Virus record (IMG/VR): IMGVR_UViG_3300037258_000211
Location: 1-43,379 of that record
DNA: 43,379 nucleotides
Origin: a virus
Direction: 5' to 3' (one strand)
A program made the position numbers and the translations under genes. The notes under the pieces are model-generated. The model made no database searches and had not been told where the DNA came from. It saw only the letters and a program-made list of their open reading frames with translations. This document shows, one piece after another, positions 22,629 through 31,527 of the stretch. Numbering within the stretch: position 1 is the stretch's first letter; each line of letters begins with the position of its first letter.

Positions 22629-24548
22629 ATGCCTGATTTTCCCGCAGCGGTGAACGCGCCAGGTGGTGCGAGCTATTCCGCGCCTCTTTTGAATTTCGGC
22701 GGCCCGGGCGGCATCACAAATGCCATCCAGGGGCAAATTCAGAAGCAGCGCGATATGGATTATCAGCAGTCTCTGCGCACTGCTTTTCAGGGCGGCGTCC
22801 CGATGATCCCCGGCACCAACATGCCGGATTACGGGGCGATGGCAACGAAGCTGATCCAGCTCGGCGATACGAGCCAGGGCGTCACACTCGCCAATGCCGA
22901 CGTCGCTCGTCGTGGAATTATTGAAGGGGCCAAAGCCTCCCAAAATATGACGACGGGCAATCTTCCCGGAGACAATAATCCCCCAGGCGTCACCGTTCCG
23001 CCTCATGGCATACCTGATGGCGCCAATCTCCCGGCACCAGGTGCCAATAATGCACCCGTCACGGGGCCGCGCGCGCCGGCGCCGAAAGTCTCGGGCAATG
23101 GCGATAACGGCCAAAATACGCTTATGACCATGATCGGGGATAATGGCGTTCCAGACGAGAAGGCTGGATTTGTAGCCAATACGATTGCGAAGAGGCTCAA
23201 CATTGATCCGAACGCGCCGATCACCGATCCGAAAATCGCGCAGAGCGTCGCGCGCCAGATTCTCGCCTATAAGACCGCTACCCAACCTAAGAGCTCACCT
23301 GCGCTAGCTCAATCCGATGCGTCGGCGACCGATGACGCAAACGGCGATGGCTCGACAGTTCCCGCTCCCAGCATAGCCTCGCCGGCGCCGGCGCAATCCG
23401 CGGGCAGCAAGACGGCCGCGCCGAACGGAGCGGCGCTTTCCGATCCAACGCTAGGCGGCTTGGTGCCGACGCAATGGGTGCAGAAGTTCGGACCGGCTGC
23501 AGCTGGTAACTATATCCGCTATTTGACCGGCATTGCCGCGATGCCGGGCATTCCGGCGAACACGAAGGAAGCAGCTCAGAAAAGGGCCGACAGCATCGCC
23601 ACCGCTTTGCAAAAAGCGAGCGAGCCGACCAATGAGCAGAAGAACGCTTCGGCATCAGGTTATGCGAATCCGAGTGACTACACTGTCGATACGGCAAACC
23701 GTACGTTCACGCCCGAGCAGAAGGCATACAAGGAATACACTGACCAGGGCGGCAAGCTGACGTTTCAGGATTGGACAGCGGCGACCGCGGGCGGAAAGAA
23801 ACAGGCAGAAGTTACTGCGGAGAACTCGTCACTCACGCCCGAGCAAAAGAATGCAGGTGGCGCAAATCAGAGCGTTCTCGATTATGAGCGCTCTAAGGAA
23901 GAGGCCAAGGACGACGTCAAGCGCTTTGGCAAAATGGCGGAAGGCCTCGATGCCGCGGGCGCTGCCGCCACCTCGATGATGCCGCACCTGCAGCTCGCGC
24001 GATCGCTGATGAATAGCCCGGATTTCTACTCGGGCGCCGGCGAGGGCGTAACGCTGGCCTACAAGCGCGCAGTCGCTGCCCTTGGCGGAGATCCCAACCA
24101 GGCGCTGCCGCAAGAAGGCTTCCGCAAAGTCATGGCGGCCAATATCCTCGACCAGGTCGCGCAGCTCAAGGCTGAGACGCAGGCAAGCGGTGGCGCAACG
24201 CGCATCTTCCAGTCGCAGATCGCGTTGATGGAAAAGGCCGCGCAGAACCCGGACAACACGATCGCGGCGAACCGGCTACTCACCGAGATGGGTTTCCGAG
24301 CGGCGTCGCGTGCCCAGCAGATCGCCGACATGGCGAACAATTACAACGGCGGTCATCTCAATCCGCAATTCAACATACAACTGCGGAAATGGAATGCCGA
24401 TCATCCGCTGTTCACGCCACAAGAGCTCGCTGATCCGCGCTTGATCGCGCCTCCCATCTTCTCGAGCCCGCAAGCCGTGGCAGCGGCGAAGCTGCCCAAG
24501 GGCACACCGTTCAAGACCGGTGACGGCCGGATTAAATACGTGCCCTAA
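22629..24548 (+). CDS. Large ejection/internal virion protein, 639 aa
   Basis: Starts with a YSAPLLNF motif shared with the upstream protein. A Pro/Asn/Gly-rich region (about 95-290) is followed by a helical C-terminal half (about 390-590) of the kind found in podovirus internal proteins, with QTQASGGATRIFQSQIALMEKAA, a pattern seen in several phage structural proteins. It corresponds in position to P22 gp20. Confidence 0.65.
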   Translation: MPDFPAAVNAPGGASYSAPLLNFGGPGGITNAIQGQIQKQRDMDYQQSLRTAFQGGVPMIPGTNMPDYGAMATKLIQLGDTSQGVTLANADVARRGIIEGAKASQNMTTGNLPGDNNPPGVTVPPHGIPDGANLPAPGANNAPVTGPRAPAPKVSGNGDNGQNTLMTMIGDNGVPDEKAGFVANTIAKRLNIDPNAPITDPKIAQSVARQILAYKTATQPKSSPALAQSDASATDDANGDGSTVPAPSIASPAPAQSAGSKTAAPNGAALSDPTLGGLVPTQWVQKFGPAAAGNYIRYLTGIAAMPGIPANTKEAAQKRADSIATALQKASEPTNEQKNASASGYANPSDYTVDTANRTFTPEQKAYKEYTDQGGKLTFQDWTAATAGGKKQAEVTAENSSLTPEQKNAGGANQSVLDYERSKEEAKDDVKRFGKMAEGLDAAGAAATSMMPHLQLARSLMNSPDFYSGAGEGVTLAYKRAVAALGGDPNQALPQEGFRKVMAANILDQVAQLKAETQASGGATRIFQSQIALMEKAAQNPDNTIAANRLLTEMGFRAASRAQQIADMANNYNGGHLNPQFNIQLRKWNADHPLFTPQELADPRLIAPPIFSSPQAVAAAKLPKGTPFKTGDGRIKYVP

Positions 24549-26953
24549 TGCCAGATATTGCCTACGGCTCTAGCAACGATCCGGCGTTGCCGCCGATCAA
24601 TCTGCCGTCATTCGGCGACGGCGCGCCTCGGCAACCGCTTCGCATCGTTATCAATAAAGCGCCGCAGCCGGCTGTTCAGCAGACTCAGGCGCCAGCGCCT
24701 GCCGCGGGTGCACCGCAAGATGATCCGTGGGCCGCTTTCCCCGATGCGCCGGCCGCAACCACCGCGCCGGCAAAAGCCGCTGAACAAAAACCGGCCGAAA
24801 AGCAAGCATCGAGCGAGGGAGACGCATGGTCGGCGTTTCCTGACCAGCCGCCGCCTGGCGCGCCTGGTTCAACCCAACCCGCCCCCGCCAAGCGCGAGGT
24901 AGAGACGGGGGAAGCGGCCTCGCGAGGTATTCTCAATTCGTTGACGTTCGGCGCAGCGCCGGCGATCGCCGGGCTCGCCAGCGCATCGGGAATGCCGAGC
25001 GAAGCGAAAAACGAAGACGAGGTCGATATCAATCCGATCCGTCCCGTCGTGGGTGCGGCGCGGCTGCTGCATAATTATTTCTCCGATCATCCCGATCCGG
25101 ATGTGCAGGCCGCTTACGAAAAGGGGCGCAAGGACGCACTCGATCAGCAAACCTTGTCCCAAGAACAACACCCGACCGCCTATCTCGCGGGACAACTAGG
25201 GGGGGCGCTTCTGACGCCAATGGGCGTCCTTGGGCCCGTTGCAAAGGCAACGACGGTACTTCCCCGCATTGCTCGCGGCATGGCGGTTGGAGCTGGCGGC
25301 GGTGCGCTTTTCGGAACGGGCGAAGGCCTCAGCGAAGGTGACAATCTCGCTGATCTCGTAACCGATGCAGGAAAGGGCGCGGTGACGGGGGGCGCCTTTG
25401 GCACCGTCGGATCGACCGGGGCAGAGCTTTTAGGTAAAGGCGCGTCTAAGGTCATGTCGATTGCGCGCGGCACCCGTGACGTCGACGCCGAAGCGGGTCG
25501 CCGTGTCGCAGGCGCGCTCGCTTCCGACTTTGAAAATCAGGGGGCGGCCTTAACGCCGGAAGAGATCGCGGCTGGCAACGCAGCTGGCACGCCACGCGCA
25601 ATCGTTGATACCGGTGGCGAACGTACGCGCGCCCTGGCGCGCAGCTCGGCCAATACATCTCCGGAAGGCCGACAGGCCTTGACCGAGATGACGCAATCAC
25701 GGTTCGAGCAACAATCGCCGCGCATCGCAGGCTTCATTAGAAATCTGACGGGGGGTGGTCACGCCGCGGATGATGCCGAGGCCTTATCGGCCGTCGCGCG
25801 CAAGGTGAACAAGCCGCTTTATGCGAAGGCCTATGCCGCCGGCGACAAACCGATCTGGTCACCAGAGCTCGAGCGGCTCACTGGCAGCCCTTCAGTCAAG
25901 GCCGCCATCAACGGCGCTGTGACCCGCGGCAAGGACCGCGCCATCAATGACGGCATGGGTGCGTTCCGGCCAACCGCGAAAGTCACGCCTGACGGCCAGC
26001 TGATTTTTAACAAAGGGCCGACAGGCGTTCCGACCTATCCCAATCTACAGTTCTGGGATTACACCCAGCGAGAATTGCGCGATCTGGCGGAAGCGGCGAG
26101 CCGCACGGGACGCAAAGAGGAAGCGGCGTCCCTCAAGGGATTACATGCGCAGCTGCGCGCGGAACTCGATCGGCTTGTTCCCGAATTCGGCAAAGCACGT
26201 CAAACGGCAGCGTCTTTTTTTGGCGCCGAGAATGCGCTCGATGCCGGACGCAAGTTCGTAATGATGAATGCACCGATCGCGGAGGTGCGAAGAGCGCTGT
26301 CGAAAATGTCGGCACCGGAGCGCGAACTATTCGCGCGGGGTTTTGCTTCCGATCTGGCGGACAAGATTGAGCGGACGGGCGATAGCCGAAACGTCCTCAA
26401 TTCGATCTTCCTCAATAATAGCGCTGCACGGCAGAAGATCGAGCTTGCGCTCGGGCCGGGAAGAACCGATCAGCTCGAGGCCCTTTTGCGGATCGAGGAC
26501 GTCGTGGACCATGCGCGCAAGGCGCTGGGAAATTCCACCACTGCGCGTCAGCTCACCGAAATGGGTCTCGCCGGCGGCGCCGTCGCCACGTTTGAAGGCG
26601 TCAAAGAACATGACTTCAACCCGACGCATATCATCGTTGCCGCGCTCACTTATGGGGCGGTTCGTCACGGCGCAAAGATAATCGACGAACGTGTGGCTCG
26701 CCGCGTCGGCGAAATGCTCGCTTCGGACGATCCGGCCGTCCTTGCGAAAGGCGTCAAGGTGGTTGCTTCCTCGCCGGTCTATTTCAATGCGCTGAGGCGC
26801 GCGACGGGCGCAGCTTCGCGGATCGGCGCTCACGATATCGGTCCCGGTCGGGCTGCTGCCGGCGTTGCGGCGGTGCTTCAGGGCACGCTGGGTCGCGCGG
26901 AAGAAACGCTGGAGCATACCGAGCATCCTTCTTACTCCGACAGCGGACAATGA
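24548..26953 (+). CDS. Ejection protein, P22 gp16 position, 801 aa
   Basis: The first 110 residues are Ala/Pro-rich with two DxWxAFPD repeats (DPWAAFPDA and DAWSAFPDQ), a short motif common in phage internal proteins and structural transglycosylases. A Gly/Ala-rich hydrophobic stretch (about 210-260) could insert into membrane. The remainder is helical. No transglycosylase catalytic motif was found. Its start overlaps the previous stop by one base. Confidence 0.65.
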   Translation: MPDIAYGSSNDPALPPINLPSFGDGAPRQPLRIVINKAPQPAVQQTQAPAPAAGAPQDDPWAAFPDAPAATTAPAKAAEQKPAEKQASSEGDAWSAFPDQPPPGAPGSTQPAPAKREVETGEAASRGILNSLTFGAAPAIAGLASASGMPSEAKNEDEVDINPIRPVVGAARLLHNYFSDHPDPDVQAAYEKGRKDALDQQTLSQEQHPTAYLAGQLGGALLTPMGVLGPVAKATTVLPRIARGMAVGAGGGALFGTGEGLSEGDNLADLVTDAGKGAVTGGAFGTVGSTGAELLGKGASKVMSIARGTRDVDAEAGRRVAGALASDFENQGAALTPEEIAAGNAAGTPRAIVDTGGERTRALARSSANTSPEGRQALTEMTQSRFEQQSPRIAGFIRNLTGGGHAADDAEALSAVARKVNKPLYAKAYAAGDKPIWSPELERLTGSPSVKAAINGAVTRGKDRAINDGMGAFRPTAKVTPDGQLIFNKGPTGVPTYPNLQFWDYTQRELRDLAEAASRTGRKEEAASLKGLHAQLRAELDRLVPEFGKARQTAASFFGAENALDAGRKFVMMNAPIAEVRRALSKMSAPERELFARGFASDLADKIERTGDSRNVLNSIFLNNSAARQKIELALGPGRTDQLEALLRIEDVVDHARKALGNSTTARQLTEMGLAGGAVATFEGVKEHDFNPTHIIVAALTYGAVRHGAKIIDERVARRVGEMLASDDPAVLAKGVKVVASSPVYFNALRRATGAASRIGAHDIGPGRAAAGVAAVLQGTLGRAEETLEHTEHPSYSDSGQ

Positions 26954-27036
26954 CGGCTCCCACACGACGCTGAGTCTCGTCCCAAACTTAGCACGCTGCG
27001 CGCTCACCGCGCCTCCCTAATTATTGGAATTTCCCC

Positions 27037-28020
27037 ATGGCTGGTACGTTTCCAGGCGTCTGCAACGCTCAGCAGCACGACATGAACGGCAAGCCGCTGG
27101 CCGGTGCCATCCTGACGGTATTCCAGGGGGGCACATTGACACTGGCCAGCGTGTTCCAGGACATCGGGCTCATCATTCCAGGTAAAAACCCGATGGAGGC
27201 CGATGATAGCGGCCGTCTTCCGCTTTTCTTCGTCGATGACGGCACCTATCGGGTGCGTCTTACCGACTCGACCGGCGTCACCACGAATGGCGGTTTCGAT
27301 TACCCGCAAGTGCCCTCGATCGGGCCTTCCGCCGGCGGAGGAGGTGGGACACCGGTTGATCCCACCACCGTCTCTTCGACCGGCGATGTGAAATGGCAGC
27401 CGATCGAGAACGTAATCGCGGGCTGGGTGCGCATGAATGCGCGCACCATCGGCTCAGCCACTTCGGGCGCCTCGGAACGCGCCAATGCAGACACCCAGGC
27501 GCTGTTTCTTTTTATCTGGACTAATTATCCGGATGCGATCTGTCCGGTCGTTGGTGGTCGCGGTGGCACAGCGCTCGCTGACTTCAACGCCAATAAGCAA
27601 ATCACTCTACTCGACATGCGCGGTGCCACGCCGTTCGGCCTCGATGACATGGGGAACGTAGCGAAGGGCGTCTTCGCCGGCGTTCCTTTCGGCGACGGCG
27701 ACGCGACGCATGCCGGCTCATCAGGCGGAGAAGCGACACATGCACTCGCCGTTGGCGAGATGCCGGCGCACACCCATGTCCCGCAAGTCACTGATCCGGG
27801 GCACAAACATGAGCAGACCGTCACCAATAATGTGGTCGGCGCATTCATCGGTCCACTAGCAGAACAAAATCAGGGGCAAGGGACTCCTGCCAGTACGCCC
27901 GCTTACGATTCATCAATGGCAGCAACCGGCATCACCGTCGCGAATGCAGATACTGGTGGCAATTTGGCTCACAATACAATGCCGCCATTCGTGCTCGGCA
28001 CATGGTTCTGGAAGCTTTGA
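27037..28020 (+). CDS. Tail fibre with collar domain
   Basis: 327 residues. The N-terminal domain (MAGTFPGVCNAQQHDMNGKPLAGAILTVFQGG...GTYRVRLTDS) is a small beta fold that docks fibres to the tail. GDVKW and the C-terminal MPAHTHVPQVTDPGHKHE ... HNTMPPFVLGTWFW form a phage collar-type domain with histidines that usually bind metal. It probably binds the host envelope. Confidence 0.85.
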   Translation: MAGTFPGVCNAQQHDMNGKPLAGAILTVFQGGTLTLASVFQDIGLIIPGKNPMEADDSGRLPLFFVDDGTYRVRLTDSTGVTTNGGFDYPQVPSIGPSAGGGGGTPVDPTTVSSTGDVKWQPIENVIAGWVRMNARTIGSATSGASERANADTQALFLFIWTNYPDAICPVVGGRGGTALADFNANKQITLLDMRGATPFGLDDMGNVAKGVFAGVPFGDGDATHAGSSGGEATHALAVGEMPAHTHVPQVTDPGHKHEQTVTNNVVGAFIGPLAEQNQGQGTPASTPAYDSSMAATGITVANADTGGNLAHNTMPPFVLGTWFWKL

Positions 28021-28023
28021 GCC

Positions 28024-28449
28024 GTGTATCAAAATCCTGTTCTTTTCCCGCAGCTCACCAATCGGGAAAGCTGGACGCTGCCGGTCCAGATCAACGATGA
28101 AGATACCGATGACCCGATCGCGCTTGCCGATGACGAGGGCAATCCGCTTGTCTCAATTCAGTTCGAAGTGCGGCGTACCGGTCATCATCACGTAAGCTCC
28201 GGGTACGGGTCTTCGTTTTACGATTGGGGTGTCGGCAATGAAGGTCCGGCACTCAAGGCCTCGATCGGCAACGGGATTACGCTTCTCGATACCGGCGTGT
28301 TCCAGGTCTACTTCTCCGAAACACAGATGCGCTGTCTTCGGCGAGGCACTTATGAAGTGGGCTGCACCCTCGCGAGCCTTGACGGCGTCGACGTGCGCCA
28401 GCTGTTCCGCGGCCGCCTTCCCATCCTCGACGGGTTAGTCACGACATGA
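28024..28449 (+). CDS. Virion-associated protein, 141 aa, GTG start
   Basis: GTG at 28024, three bases after the fibre gene's stop. ESWTLPVQINDEDTDDPIALADDEGNPLVSIQFEVRR and RRGTYEVGCTLASLDGVDVRQLFRGRLPILDG form a single beta-sandwich-like domain seen in proteins beside phage fibre genes. Overlaps the next start. Confidence 0.65.
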   Translation: MYQNPVLFPQLTNRESWTLPVQINDEDTDDPIALADDEGNPLVSIQFEVRRTGHHHVSSGYGSSFYDWGVGNEGPALKASIGNGITLLDTGVFQVYFSETQMRCLRRGTYEVGCTLASLDGVDVRQLFRGRLPILDGLVTT

Positions 28450-28994
28450 CGTTGCCAGCAAGCATTCGCATCAACGTAACGGCGCCGTTCCCGGCTCTTG
28501 TCGTCGGGACTGGTCCGATTACACTCGAGAAGGCGAATGGAATTTGGAGCGTCGGTTTTTCAATCGACAGACTTGCCTATGTCGTCCCTGCGCCAGCCGC
28601 GCTCGCCTCCGATTTTCTGATTGCCTACGACAGCGCGGCGAGAACATTCTTCAAGCTCACTCTCGCTGACGTGGCCGCGGCGGCCAATGTCTCAACGCCT
28701 TCTTACGACAGCGCCGCGGGCACTTATAACGTCACGAATGAAACGGTCCTGTTGATCGATAAGCTCATTCCGGCCGCGCATAACATTCAGCTGCCGGCAG
28801 CAGCAGCCAGAAATGGCGTCCCTATCGTCATCAAAGATTTTGCGGGGGTCTGTGGGGACCCTACAAAGATTGCCACGATATTGCCCGGCGCCGGCGAAAT
28901 GATCGATGGACTCGCGGCCCTTCCGGTCAATTCAAATTACGGCGGCTTCAATCTCGTCCCGATCGCTACCGGTGGATGGTACATCTCGCCATGA
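28446..28994 (+). CDS. Tail appendage protein, 182 aa
   Basis: Start overlaps the previous stop (ATGA). A beta-rich protein; the C-terminal IVIKDFAGVCGDPTKIATILPGAGEMIDGLAAL resembles a repeat common to tailspike and receptor-binding tips (IxIKDxxG...DTIDG). It probably caps or decorates the adjacent fibre. Confidence 0.6.
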   Translation: MTLPASIRINVTAPFPALVVGTGPITLEKANGIWSVGFSIDRLAYVVPAPAALASDFLIAYDSAARTFFKLTLADVAAAANVSTPSYDSAAGTYNVTNETVLLIDKLIPAAHNIQLPAAAARNGVPIVIKDFAGVCGDPTKIATILPGAGEMIDGLAALPVNSNYGGFNLVPIATGGWYISP

Positions 28995-30538
28995 GAAAAC
29001 TTTTAAGGCTCGGACTGATCGCCGCCTTCCTGGGCGGCTTTTTTGTGTCCGCGAATGGGCAAGGCGTTGGCCAACTTGGCTCCGGCCAGGTCTGGGGCAA
29101 CCCGAACGGCAGCCAAGGTCTTGCGCAGCCCGCAAGTCTCACCTCCATGCTGGATCGGGCATTCGGCTCGACCAACGGCATGCTGCTGGTCCGCGGGGCC
29201 TCGAATTGGGGCGCCGTGCAGCTCGGTACAGGTCTTGCGGTCGGCGGCGGCAATCTGAATTTGCAGCCGGCCGCTGCAGGCACGATCGGTGGCGTTAATT
29301 CGATCACGTCGCTGGCGAATAACTGGATTGCCTATATCGACACGGCGGGCCTGCCGCATCAGTCACAGCCTGGATTTTCAAATCTTTCCGGATCACTCGG
29401 CTGCTCGCAGACGCCGGCATATACCGGAGACGCGGCGAAATCGGCCGGCAGCTGCGTAACGGTGCTCGGGAATATTCCTTCCGGTACGACTGCAGCCGGC
29501 AATATCCTTCATTCCAATATCGCGGCTCCGTCCACGCCGGCGTCCGGCAAGGATATTATCTGGTCGGATAGCACCGATCTTCGCTTCCACGACAAGAACG
29601 CGAGCGGGGTCATCGGTACGACAGTGGTGGCGGCCACAGCCTCGGCCCATCAGTTCGCCAATGCAATCAGCGCCGCGGGCGTTATTTCCTTTGCGCAGCC
29701 GGCCTTCACCGACATCAGCGGCACGATTGCCAGCGCGCAAGTGTCAGGCTCCTACACCGGCATCACGGGCCTTGGAACGCTCACGGTAGGCAGCACGGGC
29801 GCTGGCTTTACGATCGCGCTTTCTACATCGACATTGACCGGTCAGGTCGGCCTCACGAATCTGCCGACACTTGGTGCGAATACCGTCCTGGGCAGCATTG
29901 CCGGCGGCACGCCAATCGCGCTCACGGCCACGCAGCTGACTACTTTATGCAATGTTTTCAGCGCGACCGTGAATGGCTGCGTGCCGAATCCGGGATCAGC
30001 CACCGGAAAAGTTCTCAGCGATAACGGGACATGGATCAGCGTCGCAGGTACGGGCACGGTCACCAGCGTGGCCATGACAGTGCCAACCGGATTTTCAGTC
30101 GGCGGGTCGCCGATCACCGGTGCCGGCACTTTGGCGATCACGCTTTCGAATGAAAGCGCCAATACTATCTTCGCCGGCCCGAGCAGCGGTGGCGCGACGA
30201 CGCCGGGCTTCCGCGCCATGGTCACGGCCGATCTTCCAGCCGGCGTCTCACAGACGATAGCCAGCGGCTCCCTTACGCTGAACACCACCTCTGTAGGATC
30301 GGCGGCATGCTCCTCCGCCCAGACCGCGACGGCGACCGGCGCAGCTACTACGGACGCAATCGAAGTTTCGTTCAACGGCGACCCGACAGCGGTGACCGGC
30401 TACATCCCGCTGACCACCGGCATGCTCACGATCATTCCATACCCGACGACGAACACCGTGAATTTCAAGGTCTGCAATAACACTGCCGCGTCGATCACAC
30501 CGGGTGCGGTGACACTGAACTGGCGCGTCATCCGATGA
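28991..30538 (+). CDS. Long tail fibre-like protein with N-terminal signal-like segment
   Basis: 515 residues from ATG at 28991, overlapping the previous stop as ATGA. The first 24 residues look like a Sec signal (RKLLRLGLIAAFLGGFFVSA). The body is a Gly/Thr/Ser/Ala-rich fibre shaft with repeated AGTGTVTSVAMTVPTGFSV and GNIL/GPSSGG-type elements usual for phage fibres. A signal peptide on a fibre is unusual: either it anchors the fibre or the protein is exported. Confidence 0.75.
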   Translation: MRKLLRLGLIAAFLGGFFVSANGQGVGQLGSGQVWGNPNGSQGLAQPASLTSMLDRAFGSTNGMLLVRGASNWGAVQLGTGLAVGGGNLNLQPAAAGTIGGVNSITSLANNWIAYIDTAGLPHQSQPGFSNLSGSLGCSQTPAYTGDAAKSAGSCVTVLGNIPSGTTAAGNILHSNIAAPSTPASGKDIIWSDSTDLRFHDKNASGVIGTTVVAATASAHQFANAISAAGVISFAQPAFTDISGTIASAQVSGSYTGITGLGTLTVGSTGAGFTIALSTSTLTGQVGLTNLPTLGANTVLGSIAGGTPIALTATQLTTLCNVFSATVNGCVPNPGSATGKVLSDNGTWISVAGTGTVTSVAMTVPTGFSVGGSPITGAGTLAITLSNESANTIFAGPSSGGATTPGFRAMVTADLPAGVSQTIASGSLTLNTTSVGSAACSSAQTATATGAATTDAIEVSFNGDPTAVTGYIPLTTGMLTIIPYPTTNTVNFKVCNNTAASITPGAVTLNWRVIR

Positions 30539-31233
30539 TGAAGCGCGCTGCGGTTTTATGCTTTTTGGCGCTCGCCATTGCCTGCGGGGCGTCCGCGCAG
30601 AGCGTCATGTTTCCTGGTCCGGGGCTATCGATCGCGCCCAAGGTTCTGACCTATCAAACCACCACCTTTACTGCTGGCAGCACAAGCCCCTTTACTTTTA
30701 GTTCCCTCGCTATTGGGACAGCAGCCGCCAACCGATATGTCATCGTCGGTATCGCCGGCACCGCAACGCCGTCAGCCGTAGCATCAGTCACGATTGGCGG
30801 TGTCACCGCGACGCCGGTCGTTTCGCAGGTTGCCGGCAATAGCGTAGCAGCCATCTACATTGCTTTGGTACCGACAGGAACGACGGCCACCATCGTCGTT
30901 ACCTTCACTGGCGCAACGCAGAAGTGCAGCATTGGAGTGTGGTCCGCGACTGGCATTTCGGCAACCCCGGTCGGAACAGCATCGAGCACTGCCAATCCCG
31001 CCAGCCTGGCGCTCACCACCGTCAAGGGCGGCTTCGCCGTGGCCCACATGCAGGTGGACAGCACGGGAAGCTACACATGGACAAACGCCACCAAGGAATA
31101 CGAGAACAGCAATATGGACGGTTTCACGTCATATTCTGGCGCGGATGCTCTGACGACAACGACAAGCCTGACCATCACGGCAACGCCGGTGGGTGGCAGT
31201 TCATCGCGCCCAAGCGTGGCTGCAGCGTGGTAA
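30535..31233 (+). CDS. Exported beta-rich protein at end of tail cluster
   Basis: 232 residues, start coupled to the fibre gene. Signal-like N-terminus (AAVLCFLALAIACGASAQS) followed by an all-beta Thr/Ala-rich domain (RYVIVGIAGTATPSAVASVTIGGVTATPVV, TATIVVTFTGATQKCSIGVW). This domain type recurs in phage particle proteins of unknown role. It is last in the tail operon. Confidence 0.7.
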   Translation: MMKRAAVLCFLALAIACGASAQSVMFPGPGLSIAPKVLTYQTTTFTAGSTSPFTFSSLAIGTAAANRYVIVGIAGTATPSAVASVTIGGVTATPVVSQVAGNSVAAIYIALVPTGTTATIVVTFTGATQKCSIGVWSATGISATPVGTASSTANPASLALTTVKGGFAVAHMQVDSTGSYTWTNATKEYENSNMDGFTSYSGADALTTTTSLTITATPVGGSSSRPSVAAAW

Positions 31234-31298
31234 GGCAAGCAGCCCTTTCGTTTCTTTTTGATCGCCGTAGATATTCTGGACGGCCGAAAGGGCGCGGA

Positions 31299-31451
31299 TT
31301 AAAAATAAAAAAGCAATGCGGAAGCGGCAGATCCAAGGCCCAATGGAATAAAAAAACTATCCTGAACGAGCGCCGCCGCTACCGCCAGCACAACTCCGAA
31401 AAGCTTAATGATAATGCGTTTTTTTAACATAGCTGGAACGATAGGCGTCAT
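31299..31451 (-). CDS. Possible 50-aa membrane protein on the opposite strand
   Basis: MTPIVPAMLKKRIIIKLFGVVLAVAAALVQ then a second hydrophobic stretch: two short membrane segments separated by a turn, like a small holin. No good Shine-Dalgarno is seen, and the surrounding 31234-31527 gap is otherwise free of genes apart from an inverted repeat (GCCCTTTCG...CGAAAGGGC) and a terminator. Confidence 0.35.
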   Translation of the reverse strand: MTPIVPAMLKKRIIIKLFGVVLAVAAALVQDSFFIPLGLGSAASALLFYF

Positions 31452-31488
31452 CTCAAAATAATACAACCCGACTCTATCGCCTTTCCCC

Positions 31489-31512
31489 AAGCCGCCTCCG
31501 GGCGGCTTTTTC
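31489..31512 (+). terminator. Terminator just upstream of the endolysin gene
   Basis: AAGCCGCC pairs with GGCGGCTT around TCCG, then a T-run. It ends the tail transcript only 16 bases before the endolysin start codon, so lysis genes depend on read-through, antitermination or a promoter not recognised here. Confidence 0.75.
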
Positions 31513-31527
31513 TTTGGAGTAACAGTC

